Below are positions 9,105 to 18,342 of a stretch of DNA of 64,000 nt, one piece after another; within the stretch, counting starts at the first letter, position 1; each line of letters begins with the position of its first letter. The position numbers were made by a program, and so were the translations under genes. This DNA comes from Aeromonas bivalvium. GTDB lineage: Bacteria; Pseudomonadota; Gammaproteobacteria; Enterobacterales; Aeromonadaceae. The DNA lies in NCBI RefSeq assembly GCF_000819765.1, contig NZ_CDBT01000008.1:371860-435859 (forward strand), in the 5' to 3' direction. Below the pieces are notes generated by a model, which saw nothing but the letters and a program-made list of their open reading frames with translations, ran no database searches and was not told the origin of the DNA.

Positions 9105-9360
9105 GGGTCTCTCCTTGCATCCATGCCCGTTGAGTAAAGCAGCCTGGCCCGGGAAGAACAAGGGACTTGCTGCGGTGCGGGATGCCGCCGGCAGCACCAC
9201 GGATGCCGGCCGCGAGCGGGGGGATCCGCGCTTATTCACAAACCGCGCAGTGCCGGCTGTTTTGTCGCTCAGCCCCGTGTTATCTTCTCCCGCTGGCTGG
9301 TCTGATCAGACCGGTCTGGGGTTGTCGACAGCTGCAGTGCGGGCAGGGGAGTGTGGTGTG

Positions 9361-9825
9361 ATGGATGGCCGAGCCATGGAGCTCACGTTCGAAGAGTATT
9401 GTGATGCGGACCTGTCCCTGATCAGGGACTACTACGAAACCACATTCTCCTACTATGTGCCCGATCTGAGCGAGCGGGTGTTCGTGGTGCGCGACGCGCA
9501 CTGGCTGGTGGGCGCCGTGCGGCTGCGGGAAGAGGAAGAGTATTACCACCTGTGCGGGTTTCGCCTGCTACCCCATTACCAGTCTCTGGGGCTGGGTTCG
9601 CGCCTGCTCGCGCTGGCGTGCCGCGATCTCGTCAGCAAACCCATCGTCTGCCATGCCCTGCCGTTCGAGCAGCCCTTCTACCACAAGGTGGGGTTTGTCG
9701 CACTGGCACTGGAGGAGCTCAAGGGGCCCCTCCATGCCCATTTCATCAAGCAGCATCGGCAGGGATATCAGATAGAGCTGCTGATCCGCCATCCCGAAGC
9801 CGAAGCGTGTGCCCTGCCCTCATGA
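9361..9825 (+). CDS. GNAT-family N-acetyltransferase
   Basis: The 154-residue protein has the GNAT acetyl-CoA fold: ELTFEEYCDADLSLIRDYY at the N-terminus, a central strand (WLVGAVRLREEEEYYHL), the acetyl-CoA loop LPHYQSLGLGSRLL near residues 77-90, and a C-terminal YHKVGFV strand. The acceptor substrate is unknown. ATG 9361 is used; the adjacent in-frame GTG at 9358 has better spacing from AGGGGA. The last six bases overlap the end of the convergent DUF1439 gene. Confidence 0.82.
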   Translation: MDGRAMELTFEEYCDADLSLIRDYYETTFSYYVPDLSERVFVVRDAHWLVGAVRLREEEEYYHLCGFRLLPHYQSLGLGSRLLALACRDLVSKPIVCHALPFEQPFYHKVGFVALALEELKGPLHAHFIKQHRQGYQIELLIRHPEAEACALPS

Positions 9826-10362
9826 TCCCTTGGTCAGCAGGTGTATGGTGCCCGGCGTCAGCTCCAGACCGACAAGATTCTCCTTGAGCCAGGCCTGCTG
9901 GGGATCCTTGTCGTCCAGACGATAGACGGGCTGGGTCTCCAGTCGCTTCTCCATGCTCTTGAGCAGCATGTTGAGCATGAAGCCGAACTTCTGCTCCGCC
10001 GCCAAGGGTTCCAGCTTGTATTCGATCAGTTTCATGTTGTCGAGAAACAGGGCGCCCTGAGCCTTGTCATACCTTGGCCTGGCCTCGTAGGTCATGGTGA
10101 GGTGGGCGTCATACTGGGTGTTGTCCGGCAGGCTGACGTTGAGCTTGCCCTTGCCAAAGACCCGGGCCGTATCCGGGCTCTGGCGTCCTATCTGGACATC
10201 GCTCTGCTCGAGCTTGACGTGAGCCTTGATGATGCCGGGCAGCTCCAGCTGCTTGTCCACCTGGACCTGGGATTGCAGGTACTGATTGATCTGCTGTTCA
10301 TTGATGTCATATGAGCCTTGCCCTAACATGGCCAGGCTGAGCAGCATGGTGTGCAGGATCAT
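9820..10362 (-). CDS. DUF1439 (YceB-like) periplasmic protein
   Basis: This 180-residue protein starts with a short hydrophobic leader (MILHTMLLSLAMLG) and is followed by a lipid-binding-like DUF1439 domain recognisable from YDINEQQINQYLQ and the VSLPDNTQYDAHLTMTYEAR region. E. coli YceB is a lipoprotein, but no lipobox cysteine is visible here. ATG 10362 has AGGA 8 bases upstream. It diverges from clsA with a 96-bp gap. The function of the family is not established; its fold suggests binding hydrophobic ligands at the envelope. Confidence 0.75.
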   Translation of the reverse strand: MILHTMLLSLAMLGQGSYDINEQQINQYLQSQVQVDKQLELPGIIKAHVKLEQSDVQIGRQSPDTARVFGKGKLNVSLPDNTQYDAHLTMTYEARPRYDKAQGALFLDNMKLIEYKLEPLAAEQKFGFMLNMLLKSMEKRLETQPVYRLDDKDPQQAWLKENLVGLELTPGTIHLLTKGS

Positions 10363-10458
10363 GCTTGTGTCCTGATTGAATGGAATTGGCCCGACAGCAT
10401 ATCATCCCAGCTCGGCGGGATCTCCTGGCCGCCCCACCCCATCTCCAAAGGAGCTTCC

Positions 10459-11940
10459 GTGTTCAACACCCTGGAATATGATCTTCATCTGCTGTTTTCC
10501 CGCTTCTTGGGTCTGTTGCTGCTGCTGTTTCACACCGTCATCGTCGCCGGCGTCTCCCTGCGGGTGGTGATGAAACGGCGTCCCATCGGTGTCTCCCTCG
10601 CCTGGCTCGCCCTCATCTACGCCATCCCGTTTGCCGGGGTGGGGTTCTACGTGCTGTTTGGCGAGGTGCGTCTGGGCAAGCGCCGCGCCGAGCGGGCCCA
10701 GGCCATGTATCGCCCTTATGCCAAGTGGATCCGCCAGCTGGCCCGCCTCTTTCCCGAGCACGCCTGCGAGGTGGGCGAGAAGGCGCAACCGCTGCATGAC
10801 CTGATCCAGGGGCGGCTCGCCATGCCCATGCTCTCGGGCAATCGCATGACCTTGCTGAGTCAGCCCGAATCCATCCTGCGGGAGATAGCCCAGGACATCC
10901 GCCATTCCACCCAATCCTGCTACCTGGAGTTCTACATCTGGCACCCGGGGGGCTGGGCGGACGAGGTGTGCGAGGCCTTGTGCGAGGTGGCACAGCGCGG
11001 CGTGGATTGTCGTCTGCTGCTCGATTCGGTGGGCAGCAAGGGCTTCTTTCGCTCCGCCTGGCCCAAGGCGCTGCGCAAGGCCGGGGTCAAGCTGGTGGAG
11101 GTGCTGCCGGTCGGCGCCTGGCGCATCCCCTTCCAGCGTCAGGATCTGCGCATGCACCGCAAGCTGGTGGTGATAGACGATCGGGTGGGCTACACAGGCT
11201 CGATGAACATGGTGGATCCCCGCTTCTTCAAGCAGAACGCCGGGGTTGGCCAGTGGGTCGACATCATGATTCGGGTGCAGGGGCCCATAGTGCCGCTGAT
11301 GTGGTCCATCTTCGTGTGGGACTGGGAGATGGAGACGGGGGAACGCCTGCTCGACAGCCTGCAGCACGAGCCCGAGTCCTGGCCCCAGAACAATTATCGT
11401 GCCCAGTTGATCCCATCCGGCCCCTTCGTTGGCGGCGATTGCATCCAGCAGAGCCTGCTGCTCGCCATCTATCAGGCCCGTCACCACCTGGTGCTGACGA
11501 CCCCCTACTTCGTGCCCGATGATCCCCTGGCGGCGGCCCTCTCCTCGGCGGCGGCGCGAGGAGTGCAGGTGCAGCTGATCCTGCCGGCCCGCAACGACTC
11601 CCTGATGGCGAATCATGCCTGCAACGCCTTCATGGAGGAGCTGCTGGAGGCCGGGGTGGAGGTGTATCGCTACGATGCCGGCCTGCTGCATACCAAGAGC
11701 GTGCTGGTGGACGACGACTTTGCCCTGGTGGGCACGGTCAACCTGGACAGGCGCAGCCTCTGGCTCAACTTCGAGGTGACCCTGCTGGTGGACAACCCCG
11801 AGTTCGTCGGCGAGTTGAGCAAGCTGGTGGAAGGCTATATGAGCGAAGCAACCCCCATGACCCTCGCCCAGTGGCGCGCCCGCCCCTGGTACAAACGGGT
11901 CATGGAAAACATCTTTTACCTCTTCAGCCCGCTGCTGTAA
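10459..11940 (+). CDS. clsA: Cardiolipin synthase A
   Basis: The 493-residue membrane enzyme joins two phosphatidylglycerols into cardiolipin plus glycerol. It has two N-terminal transmembrane helices and two phospholipase-D HKD motifs: H233-K235-D240 (HRKLVVIDD) and H411-K413-D418 (HTKSVLVDD). The GTG start at 10459 follows AAAGGAG by 5 bases, and FNTLEYDLHLL aligns with the ClsA N-terminus. The final residues FYLFSPLL match the family's conserved C-terminus. Its size and motifs fit ClsA rather than the shorter ClsB or ClsC. Confidence 0.95.
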   Translation: MFNTLEYDLHLLFSRFLGLLLLLFHTVIVAGVSLRVVMKRRPIGVSLAWLALIYAIPFAGVGFYVLFGEVRLGKRRAERAQAMYRPYAKWIRQLARLFPEHACEVGEKAQPLHDLIQGRLAMPMLSGNRMTLLSQPESILREIAQDIRHSTQSCYLEFYIWHPGGWADEVCEALCEVAQRGVDCRLLLDSVGSKGFFRSAWPKALRKAGVKLVEVLPVGAWRIPFQRQDLRMHRKLVVIDDRVGYTGSMNMVDPRFFKQNAGVGQWVDIMIRVQGPIVPLMWSIFVWDWEMETGERLLDSLQHEPESWPQNNYRAQLIPSGPFVGGDCIQQSLLLAIYQARHHLVLTTPYFVPDDPLAAALSSAAARGVQVQLILPARNDSLMANHACNAFMEELLEAGVEVYRYDAGLLHTKSVLVDDDFALVGTVNLDRRSLWLNFEVTLLVDNPEFVGELSKLVEGYMSEATPMTLAQWRARPWYKRVMENIFYLFSPLL

Positions 11941-12015
11941 GGATGCGCCGTTCTTGCTGGCGCGAGGTTAGCCCCGTAAAGTGCCTGACAAGACGTGCTG
12001 AAAACGGACAATGGG

Positions 12016-13284
12016 ATGAAAAAGTGGGTATGGGGCGTCGCCGGTGCGGCGCTGGCAGGGGTGGGGTTGGGGGCTTGCTGGATGACCGGCCAGGCGTTCG
12101 ATCGCCAGTTGGCCGAGCAGATCGTCACCCTGCGTGAGCAGAGCGGGATCGCGTTGCAGTGGCAACCTGGGCGCAGCACCCTGTGGCGGCGCGATGGGGA
12201 GATGCAGCTGGTGATAGGCCCGGCGGCCCTGGCCCGGCTCGATGAAGAACTGAGCCAGGCCGAACCCATCGTGCTGGCGTTCAAGGTGAAGGGCTTGATC
12301 CTTCCCCTCTATGTCAGAAACGAGATCCTGCTCGATACCGAGCAGGGCTCGCTGGCCCCCCTGCTGGCGGCCCAGGGGCTCAAGGAGTGGCGCCTGACCC
12401 TGACCAGCCTCACCAACCTCTGGACCCGGGATAATCAGAGCAAGCTGGACATAGGGGCATTCAGCCTCAAGCACGAGCAGGGCCAGATGACGTTCCAGCC
12501 ATTGCAGGCGGATTACAGCGGCGATCTTGCGGGCAATGGATACATGGCCCTCGACTGGGCCGGCATGACGCTGCATGAAACCCAGAGCCAGGCAGATATG
12601 GTGCTGAGCCAGCTGAGGGGCAGCGCCGAGCTGAGGGAGGTCAACGGCAACTGGCTCTCGCCCCAGAGCGAGATGGCGCTGGAGACCTTCTCCCTGACCC
12701 AGCCCCAGGAAGGGGTCAATGTCTCCCTGCAACGGCTGACCAGCCAGAGCCAGCTGGAAGGGGAGGCGGCCGAAACCCTGTCCAACCATTATCAGATCCA
12801 GCTGGCGGCCATGGACATGGCCAATGACAGCGACAGACTCGCCCTGACCGATGCCCGCCTCGACCTCGAGGTCAGGGGGCTGGATCTGGCGGGTTACCAG
12901 GCATTGCAGGAGCTGAGCGCCCAGAGCAGCCTGGATCAGCAGGCCCTGATGGAGGCGCTGGATCGGGTGCTGGGCCGTGGCCTGACCCTGACCCTGACCG
13001 AATTGAGCTCACGGCTCAATGGCGAGCCCGCCTCCCTGTCGGGAGAGCTGACCCTGGCGCCGACCAGCCTGGCCACACTGGCAGAGGAGCAGGAGGGCGT
13101 GAAGGCGCTCTCCGGCCTGCTCCAGCTCAGTCTGAGCGAGGGAATGGGGGAGGCGGTGCCTCAGCTGGCCCCCATGCTGCAGCAGCTCCAGCAACTCGGC
13201 TACCTCAAGCCACAGCAGAGCGACCTCAAGGCCGAGCTCAAGCTGCAGCAGGGCAGACTCACGGTCAACGAACTGCCGCTCTGA
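12016..13284 (+). CDS. DUF945 (YdgA/YihF-like) membrane-anchored protein
   Basis: The 422-residue protein begins MKKWVWGVAGAALAGVGLGA, a single N-terminal membrane anchor, followed by a long periplasmic region rich in Gln, Leu and acidic residues. The YdgA/YihF (DUF945) pattern is seen in QLAEQI near the start and in the LSGELTLAPTSLATL and LKAELKLQQGRLTVN strands at the C-terminus. The ATG at 12016 is chosen for its anchor; the ribosome binding site is weak. It lies 75 bp after clsA and could be cotranscribed. The family's function is unknown. Confidence 0.78.
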   Translation: MKKWVWGVAGAALAGVGLGACWMTGQAFDRQLAEQIVTLREQSGIALQWQPGRSTLWRRDGEMQLVIGPAALARLDEELSQAEPIVLAFKVKGLILPLYVRNEILLDTEQGSLAPLLAAQGLKEWRLTLTSLTNLWTRDNQSKLDIGAFSLKHEQGQMTFQPLQADYSGDLAGNGYMALDWAGMTLHETQSQADMVLSQLRGSAELREVNGNWLSPQSEMALETFSLTQPQEGVNVSLQRLTSQSQLEGEAAETLSNHYQIQLAAMDMANDSDRLALTDARLDLEVRGLDLAGYQALQELSAQSSLDQQALMEALDRVLGRGLTLTLTELSSRLNGEPASLSGELTLAPTSLATLAEEQEGVKALSGLLQLSLSEGMGEAVPQLAPMLQQLQQLGYLKPQQSDLKAELKLQQGRLTVNELPL

Positions 13285-13320
13285 GCTGGGCCCCATGGCC
13301 CTCACCAGAAGCACCCCATG

Positions 13321-13346
13321 AAAAAAGGCCCGTATGGGCCTTTTTT
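13321..13346. terminator. Bidirectional terminator between DUF945 gene and purU
   Basis: An 11-bp perfect stem (AAAAAAGGCCC / GGGCCTTTTTT) with loop GTAT serves the two convergent genes on either side. Confidence 0.88.
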
Positions 13347-13366
13347 GTTGGTTCCTTGAAGCGGAT

Positions 13367-14212
13367 TTACTTGAACACCACCGTCTTGTTGCCGTAGACG
13401 AAGACCCGTTCGCTCAAAACCAGTGCCAGGGCGCGACTCAGCACGGATTTCTCCACATCGCGGCCCGCCTTGGCCATGTCGTCGGCGCTGAAGGTGTGAC
13501 CGACGTGGATCACGTCCTGCTCGACGATGGGGCCCTCGTCCAGATCGTCGGTGACGAAGTGGGCGGTGGCGCCGATGAGCTTGACGCCGCGATCGAACGC
13601 CTGGCGATAGGGGCGCGCCCCGATGAAGGCCGGCAGGAAGGAGTGGTGGATGTTGAGGATCTTGCGCGGGTAGGCCGCGACGAAACTCGGGGTCAGTACC
13701 CGCATGTACTTCGCCAGGATCACATAGTCGGGCTGATAGCCATCTATGATGGCCCGCACCTGCTCCTCGTGTTCGGTGCGGCTCAGGTTGTCATGGCTGA
13801 CGGTGTGGAACGGAATGTCGAACTTGCCCGTCAGCTCCGCCAGGGTGTCGTAGTTGCCGATCACCGCCACTATGTCCATGTCCAGGGCGCCGGCGTAGTT
13901 CTTCATCAGAATGTCGCCGAGGCAGTGGGTCTCCTTGGTCACCAGGATGACGATGCGCTTCTTGCCGGCCTTGACCAGGCGACGCTGGGCGCCGGAGGGC
14001 AGGGCATCGTCGAGATCCGCCAGCAGGGTCTCGTCATTGAAGCGCCCCTCCAGCTCGGTGCGCATGAAGAAGCGGCCGTTCTCGTGATCCACGAACTCGT
14101 CGTTCTTGATGATGTTGAGCTGGTGCTTGTAGCAGATGTTGGTGATCTTGGCGATGAGGCCCTTGGCATCGGGGCAATCCGTCAGCAGTATTTTCTTTTC
14201 CATGTCTGTCAT
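13367..14212 (-). CDS. purU: Formyltetrahydrofolate deformylase
   Basis: This 281-residue enzyme hydrolyses 10-formyl-THF to THF and formate, balancing one-carbon units and feeding formate to PurT. It has an N-terminal ACT regulatory domain (DCPDAKGLIAKITNICYKHQ) and a formyltransferase-type catalytic domain with NIHHSFLPAFIGARPY and the GATAHFVTDDLDEGPI segment holding the catalytic histidine and aspartate. The ATG at 14212 is preferred (GGAAACG just upstream); a second ATG at 14203 would drop three residues. Its promoter must lie in the 175-bp gap before the oppositely transcribed FMN riboswitch. Confidence 0.95.
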   Translation of the reverse strand: MTDMEKKILLTDCPDAKGLIAKITNICYKHQLNIIKNDEFVDHENGRFFMRTELEGRFNDETLLADLDDALPSGAQRRLVKAGKKRIVILVTKETHCLGDILMKNYAGALDMDIVAVIGNYDTLAELTGKFDIPFHTVSHDNLSRTEHEEQVRAIIDGYQPDYVILAKYMRVLTPSFVAAYPRKILNIHHSFLPAFIGARPYRQAFDRGVKLIGATAHFVTDDLDEGPIVEQDVIHVGHTFSADDMAKAGRDVEKSVLSRALALVLSERVFVYGNKTVVFK

Positions 14213-14387
14213 CGTTTCCGTTGTGTGATGGCTGCCGGGGCGGGCTGATGCCCACTGGCCGCGCTTTTTTAAGGCACTATGCCATAAACGAAAAGTCAAA
14301 GGACAGCCCGGCGGCGAAATCTCCACGATCCCGATTTTTGCCGTCCCGGGCTGGTATCCGAAGCACAATGCCTTTAGTCTGTGCGGG

Positions 14388-14530
14388 CTTATTCTCAGGG
14401 CGGGGCGAAATTCCCCACCGGCGGTATCCCGATGCGATTCGGGGAGCCCGCGAGCGCCCGGCCACAGGTCGGGGTCAGCAGATCCGGTGAGATGCCGGAG
14501 CCGACGGTCATAGTCCGGATGAAAGAGGAT
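14388..14530 (+). promoter_or_regulatory. FMN riboswitch (RFN element)
   Basis: The segment carries the conserved RFN landmarks in order: CTTATTCTCAGGGCGGGG, GAAATTCCCCACCGGCGG, a variable arm (GATGCGATTCGGGGAGCCCGCGAGC), GGTCAGCAGATCCGGTG, CCGGAGCCGACGGTCATAGT and CCGGATGAAAGAGGAT. It lies about 107 nt upstream of ribB, as in other gammaproteobacteria, and should lower ribB expression when FMN is abundant. A G+C-rich helix near 14546-14575 may be the expression platform. Confidence 0.96.
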
Positions 14531-14636
14531 AAGACAGACTGTTCCACGCGTGGCCCTTTCGGGTGGCCGCCGCATGCCTCTCTCTGTCTGCTCCATGCCC
14601 TGATTCTGGTACTTGTGAAGTCAACGGAGTCTTACC

Positions 14637-15290
14637 ATGAATCAGTCTTTACTCAGTGAATTTGGTCATCCCATCGAACGGGTCGAAGCGGCCCTGGCAG
14701 CCCTGCGCGCCGGCCGAGGCGTACTGGTCGCCGACGATGAAGATCGCGAGAACGAAGGGGATCTCATCTTCGCCGCGCAGTCCATGACCCAGGAACAGAT
14801 GGCCATGATGATCCGCGAGTGTTCCGGCATCGTCTGCCTCTGCCTGCCGGAGGCACGGGTACGCCAGCTCGAGCTGCCCATGATGGTCGAGGCCAATTCC
14901 AGCCAATATCAGACCGCCTTCACCGTCACCATAGAGGCCGCCCAAGGAGTGACGACCGGGGTCTCCGCCGCCGATCGCATCACCACCATACGCGCCGCCA
15001 TCGCCGATGACGCCAAGCCGTCCGACCTCAACCGTCCCGGCCATGTGTTTCCGCTGCGGGCCCGCAACGGGGGCGTCATGACCCGCCGTGGTCATACCGA
15101 GGCGACCGTGGATCTGATGCAGCTGGCGGGTCTCAAACCCTTCGGCGTTCTGTGCGAACTGACCAAGGAAGATGGCTCCATGGCACGACTGCCTGACCTG
15201 GTCACCTTTGGTCGTCAGCACGGGTTGCCGGTGCTGACCATCGAAGACCTGGTGCAGTATCGTCAGATGTTGACTGAGCGTTCGGCTTAA
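14637..15290 (+). CDS. ribB: 3,4-dihydroxy-2-butanone-4-phosphate synthase
   Basis: The 217-residue monofunctional RibB converts ribulose 5-phosphate to 3,4-dihydroxy-2-butanone 4-phosphate plus formate in riboflavin synthesis. Diagnostic segments are [17 protein letters not shown] (acidic metal site), [18 protein letters not shown] and [24 protein letters not shown], broken here as RPGHVFPL and RRGHTEA. There is no GTP cyclohydrolase II domain. The ATG at 14637 follows CGGAG by 8 bases. Expression is controlled by the FMN riboswitch upstream. Confidence 0.97.
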   Translation: MNQSLLSEFGHPIERVEAALAALRAGRGVLVADDEDRENEGDLIFAAQSMTQEQMAMMIRECSGIVCLCLPEARVRQLELPMMVEANSSQYQTAFTVTIEAAQGVTTGVSAADRITTIRAAIADDAKPSDLNRPGHVFPLRARNGGVMTRRGHTEATVDLMQLAGLKPFGVLCELTKEDGSMARLPDLVTFGRQHGLPVLTIEDLVQYRQMLTERSA

Positions 15291-15439
15291 GTTCCATACG
15301 AAATTGTAATAAGGGCTTTTTTTGGTTACGCTTTGTGCGAACTCCATCACTGGGGCCCCGTTTTGATTGAAATTTGCTCAAGTCGTGCAAGTGGAAAAAA
15401 AAATGAGGGTTTTAATGCATTTATCTGTGATGGGGCCTA

Positions 15440-15468
15440 TCCAAAGTCATATTTTTTTGTGCCATAAT
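15440..15468 (+). promoter_or_regulatory. Possible lpp promoter
   Basis: CATAAT at 15463-15468 is a good -10 element preceded by an AT-rich stretch. The hexamer 17 bp upstream (TCCAAA) is a weak -35. The leader would be about 40 nt. AT-rich upstream DNA is expected for the very abundant lipoprotein. Confidence 0.4.
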
Positions 15469-15513
15469 CACGCCGCTTGCTAAACGTCTGGCGAGTTCAA
15501 GGGAGCTTTAAAA

Positions 15514-15756
15514 ATGAAAAAAATGTTGTTGGTAGGTGTTGTTGGTCTGTCTGCCCTGCTGGGCGGTTGTGCAAACACCAGCGAACTGGAAACTTCCGTA
15601 CAGAATCTGTCTAACAAAGTTGACCAACTGGCTCAAGATGTTAGCGCTGTTCGTGCTGATCAATCCAAAATGGCCGCTGATGTTGCTCAAGCCAACCAAG
15701 AAGCCATGCGCGCTAACCAGCGTCTGGACAACATGGCTACTTCCTACAAGAAGTAA
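15514..15756 (+). CDS. lpp: Major outer-membrane (Braun-type) lipoprotein Lpp
   Basis: This 80-residue precursor has a lipoprotein signal ending at LLGG with lipidated C19, then a continuous heptad coiled coil (SVQNLSNKVDQLAQDVSAV and onward), and ends YKK. The terminal lysine is the residue L,D-transpeptidases attach to peptidoglycan, so the trimeric helix tethers the outer membrane to the wall. Codons are those of highly expressed genes (CTG, GGT, GTT, AAC), unlike its neighbours. AGGGAG lies 11 bases before the ATG, and a strong terminator follows. Confidence 0.96.
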   Translation: MKKMLLVGVVGLSALLGGCANTSELETSVQNLSNKVDQLAQDVSAVRADQSKMAADVAQANQEAMRANQRLDNMATSYKK

Positions 15757-15764
15757 TTCATGCG

Positions 15765-15798
15765 AAAAAATGGCGCAGTCACTGCGCCATTTTTTTTT
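15765..15798 (+). terminator. Strong intrinsic terminator after lpp
   Basis: A long stem (AAAAAATGGCGCAG / CTGCGCCATTTTTT) with a 3-base loop and a run of nine T's begins nine bases past the lpp stop. Confidence 0.92.
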
Positions 15799-15945
15799 GC
15801 CTAAAATTTGCCTCTCCCTCTCCTCACTCTGCTTCGCACTCCCTCTGCCTACCCTCTTACGGGCATCAGGTTTTGACAACAAGAGCCATGTCCCTCACCT
15901 AGGGGTGCCTGACATAGCCCGGTTGTGCTTCATGCTGGTCGGCTA

Positions 15946-16794
15946 TCAGTAGAGCAGGCTATATAGTTTTCTTCTGAATCCTGATGCGGCCGGATGGGCT
16001 CCCATGGTGGCCAGTATGTCGAGATAGGTCTTCTTGGCTTCACCGAAGGCGAGGTCACGCTGCAATATGGTCAGCAGCAGGGTCAATGCCTCTTCCTGAC
16101 GCCCAGCCTGGTTGTAGAGCACCGCCAGCTCCTGGGCGAGGGCAAAATCGGTCGGGGTCTGCTGATAACGTTCTTCCAGGGCGCGCAGCTCCGGGCTCTC
16201 CGCCGCTTGTTGCGCGAGGGCCAGCCGGGCATTGAGGGTCTGGTAGTGCTCATCCTGGGCGGCCATGGGGATCTGGGCGATGCGCTGCGCCGCCTCGTCG
16301 AGGCGATTGAGCTCGAGGGCGGCCTGGATCAGCCAGAGATGGATATCGTGGCGATCCGCGGCGAGCTGATGGGCCTTGGCGAGCTGGGCGTAGGCCTCCT
16401 CAAACCGGCCCTCGGCCAGATCGTGCTGCGCCTGCTTGAGCAGCAGTTCCTCTTCCTTGGGAGAGAAGGCGGCAAAGTAGCCGCGCAGGGTCGCCTCGTC
16501 CTGAGGGCCCTCCAGGAAGGCCTGCTCATCCGGGCGGCCCTGATGGAACAGCACCAGAGCGGGCAGGGCACGCAAGCCGAGCTGTCCGGCCAGCGGTTGC
16601 AGCTGGGGGTCGTTCATGTCCACCTTGGCCAGGGTGACCTGGGGATTGTTTTCGCCCACCAGCTGTTCGATGAGCGGCGTCATGCCCTGACACTCCGGCA
16701 TCTGGGGAGCATGGAAGTAGATGACGACCGGTTTTTGCATGGACGCATCGAGCAGTTCATGCTGGAAATTCTGGGGATGGATGTCAACGATCAT
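15946..16794 (-). CDS. cnoX: Chaperedoxin CnoX (YbbN), thioredoxin-TPR protein
   Basis: The 282-residue protein has an N-terminal thioredoxin fold (VVIYFHAPQMPECQ, GLRALPALVLFHQG) and a C-terminal TPR region (EEELLLKQAQHDLAEGRF, then EEALTLLLTILQRDL), ending LYSLLY like E. coli YbbN. The redox motif is degenerate: MPEC keeps only one cysteine, comparable to SQHC in E. coli. CnoX holds unfolding proteins under chlorine stress and hands them to GroEL and DnaK. It lies 15 bases after the phosphopantetheinyl transferase gene, so the two are probably cotranscribed. Confidence 0.93.
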   Translation of the reverse strand: MIVDIHPQNFQHELLDASMQKPVVIYFHAPQMPECQGMTPLIEQLVGENNPQVTLAKVDMNDPQLQPLAGQLGLRALPALVLFHQGRPDEQAFLEGPQDEATLRGYFAAFSPKEEELLLKQAQHDLAEGRFEEAYAQLAKAHQLAADRHDIHLWLIQAALELNRLDEAAQRIAQIPMAAQDEHYQTLNARLALAQQAAESPELRALEERYQQTPTDFALAQELAVLYNQAGRQEEALTLLLTILQRDLAFGEAKKTYLDILATMGAHPAASGFRRKLYSLLY

Positions 16795-16809
16795 GAGGCG
16801 GGCTCTTTG

Positions 16810-17526
16810 CTAAGGGTTTTCATCAAGATGGGGTTGCAGCGCCACGATTTCAAGCTGTTCGTCGAGGCGATGCAGGCGCACGTCATCCTGGCGGCCGGCG
16901 AGGCTGAGCCAGCCCCCCTGCCAGTGCCAGTCCTGCACCCGATAGTCGATCCCGTCGAGGCGATTGACCAGACGCCATCCTTGCTGCGGCACGAACTCCA
17001 CCTTCTCCAATCCGGCTGCGATGCCGCCACCATGGGCCTTGAGCACCGCCTCCTTGCGTGACCATAAGCGATAGAAGCTGCCGGCCTGCTGCGCCTTGGG
17101 CAGTGCGGCCAGGTATTGATACTCGGCGGGGGCGAAGAAGCGCTGGGCGAGGGGGAGCGGGGAGCGGGCCCGGCGGCCGAGTTCGAGGTCGACACCAATG
17201 GGGCCCTGTTCGCCGATGGCGATGGCCAGCCAGTCGCCGCTGTGACTCAGGTTGAAGTGGCAGCGCTGTGCCCCCTGACCGGCGAGCATGGGCTTGCCGT
17301 GGGGGCCACTGCAAAACTGCAGTTTTTGCGGATCCTGACCCAGACGCTGGGCCAACAGCCGGTTAATCACCACCCGACTTATCAGAAATTCCCGGCGTCT
17401 ATGGGGCTGCACCACTCCCTGCCACTGCAGGTGCTGAACCGGATTGAGTTCGGACTCCAGCGTCTGTACCAGAGCAGGAGCCAGGGTGGCGCTATTTAAC
17501 AAAAACAGATCCGTGATTGTCATCAT
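16810..17526 (-). CDS. 4'-phosphopantetheinyl transferase (Sfp type)
   Basis: The 238-residue enzyme transfers phosphopantetheine from CoA to a carrier-protein serine. Family signatures are FNLSHSGDWLAIAIG, the metal-binding GVDLELG, and WSRKEAVLKAHGGG. Its size fits the broad-specificity Sfp/AcpT-like group rather than the ~125-residue AcpS. No NRPS or PKS genes are in the window, so its carrier protein is unknown. ATG 17526 (or 17523) has only a weak AAGTGA site. It is the first gene of a pair with cnoX. Confidence 0.9.
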   Translation of the reverse strand: MMTITDLFLLNSATLAPALVQTLESELNPVQHLQWQGVVQPHRRREFLISRVVINRLLAQRLGQDPQKLQFCSGPHGKPMLAGQGAQRCHFNLSHSGDWLAIAIGEQGPIGVDLELGRRARSPLPLAQRFFAPAEYQYLAALPKAQQAGSFYRLWSRKEAVLKAHGGGIAAGLEKVEFVPQQGWRLVNRLDGIDYRVQDWHWQGGWLSLAGRQDDVRLHRLDEQLEIVALQPHLDENP

Positions 17527-17788
17527 TATTCACTTAAGAAAGTCGATAAAACAGGAGTTGATATCACCCAACAAGAGAGGTGGTGCGGCATGCTGGCATG
17601 GCATCTTGTCTGGCTGTCGTCACATCAATGCTGAAAAATAACGCATTTTATTGCAAGAATGTGAGCTTGATAGGGATTTTCACTTGCCTCGATAGAATAC
17701 TTGGATATAGTCGAGAACTGTTGCATTTCATCAATAGCCTGCCAAAGGCTGTATTTTAACAAGTTTTAACATTTGCGGGGATAAAGGA

Positions 17789-18289
17789 TTGCGTTACCTG
17801 ATGCTGCTGCTGATCTCGCTCGGCATGGTGGGTTGTGCCTCGGCACCCCAACCGGATGTCGCAAGCAAGATCGAAGTCTCCATGGTGGAGCCCGTGGTTG
17901 AACCGGAAGTCAACCAGACACCCGATGTAAATGAAATTCTGACCGTATTCAAAGAGTGGCGTGGTACCCCATACCGTTTCGGTGGAACCAGTGAGCGCGG
18001 TATCGATTGTTCCGCCTTCGCCCGTGAAGTGTATCGCAATGCCGTGGGGATAGAGTTGCCCCGCGACACCCGTTCCCAGGTACACGAGGGGACCCGGGTG
18101 TCCAGGCAGGAGTTGGTCGAGGGAGACCTGGTGTTCTTCAAGATCAATCGTCGACTGAACCATGTCGGCATCTATGTGGGCAACGGCGAGTTCATTCACG
18201 CCTCGACCCGGGCCGGCGTCACACGTTCACGGCTGGACAATCAGTACTGGCGCAACAAGTTCTGGCAGGCGCGCCGCATCGAGATCTAA
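17789..18289 (+). CDS. NlpC/P60-family peptidoglycan endopeptidase lipoprotein
   Basis: The 166-residue protein starts with a TTG at 17789 that supplies the positive charge of the signal [16 protein letters not shown]16 is the lipidated cysteine. The NlpC/P60 papain-like domain carries C74 (GIDCSAFA), H125 (NHVGIYV) and H137 (FIHAST), the catalytic triad of MepS/Spr and NlpC. It probably cuts the mDap-D-Ala or gamma-Glu-mDap bonds of peptide stems at the outer membrane's inner face. It is monocistronic with a terminator downstream. Confidence 0.92.
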   Translation: MRYLMLLLISLGMVGCASAPQPDVASKIEVSMVEPVVEPEVNQTPDVNEILTVFKEWRGTPYRFGGTSERGIDCSAFAREVYRNAVGIELPRDTRSQVHEGTRVSRQELVEGDLVFFKINRRLNHVGIYVGNGEFIHASTRAGVTRSRLDNQYWRNKFWQARRIEI

Positions 18290-18342
18290 GAGCCAGGCTG
18301 GACAAACCGCCCGCAGTACGGACCGTTTTTCCAACCTCACTC

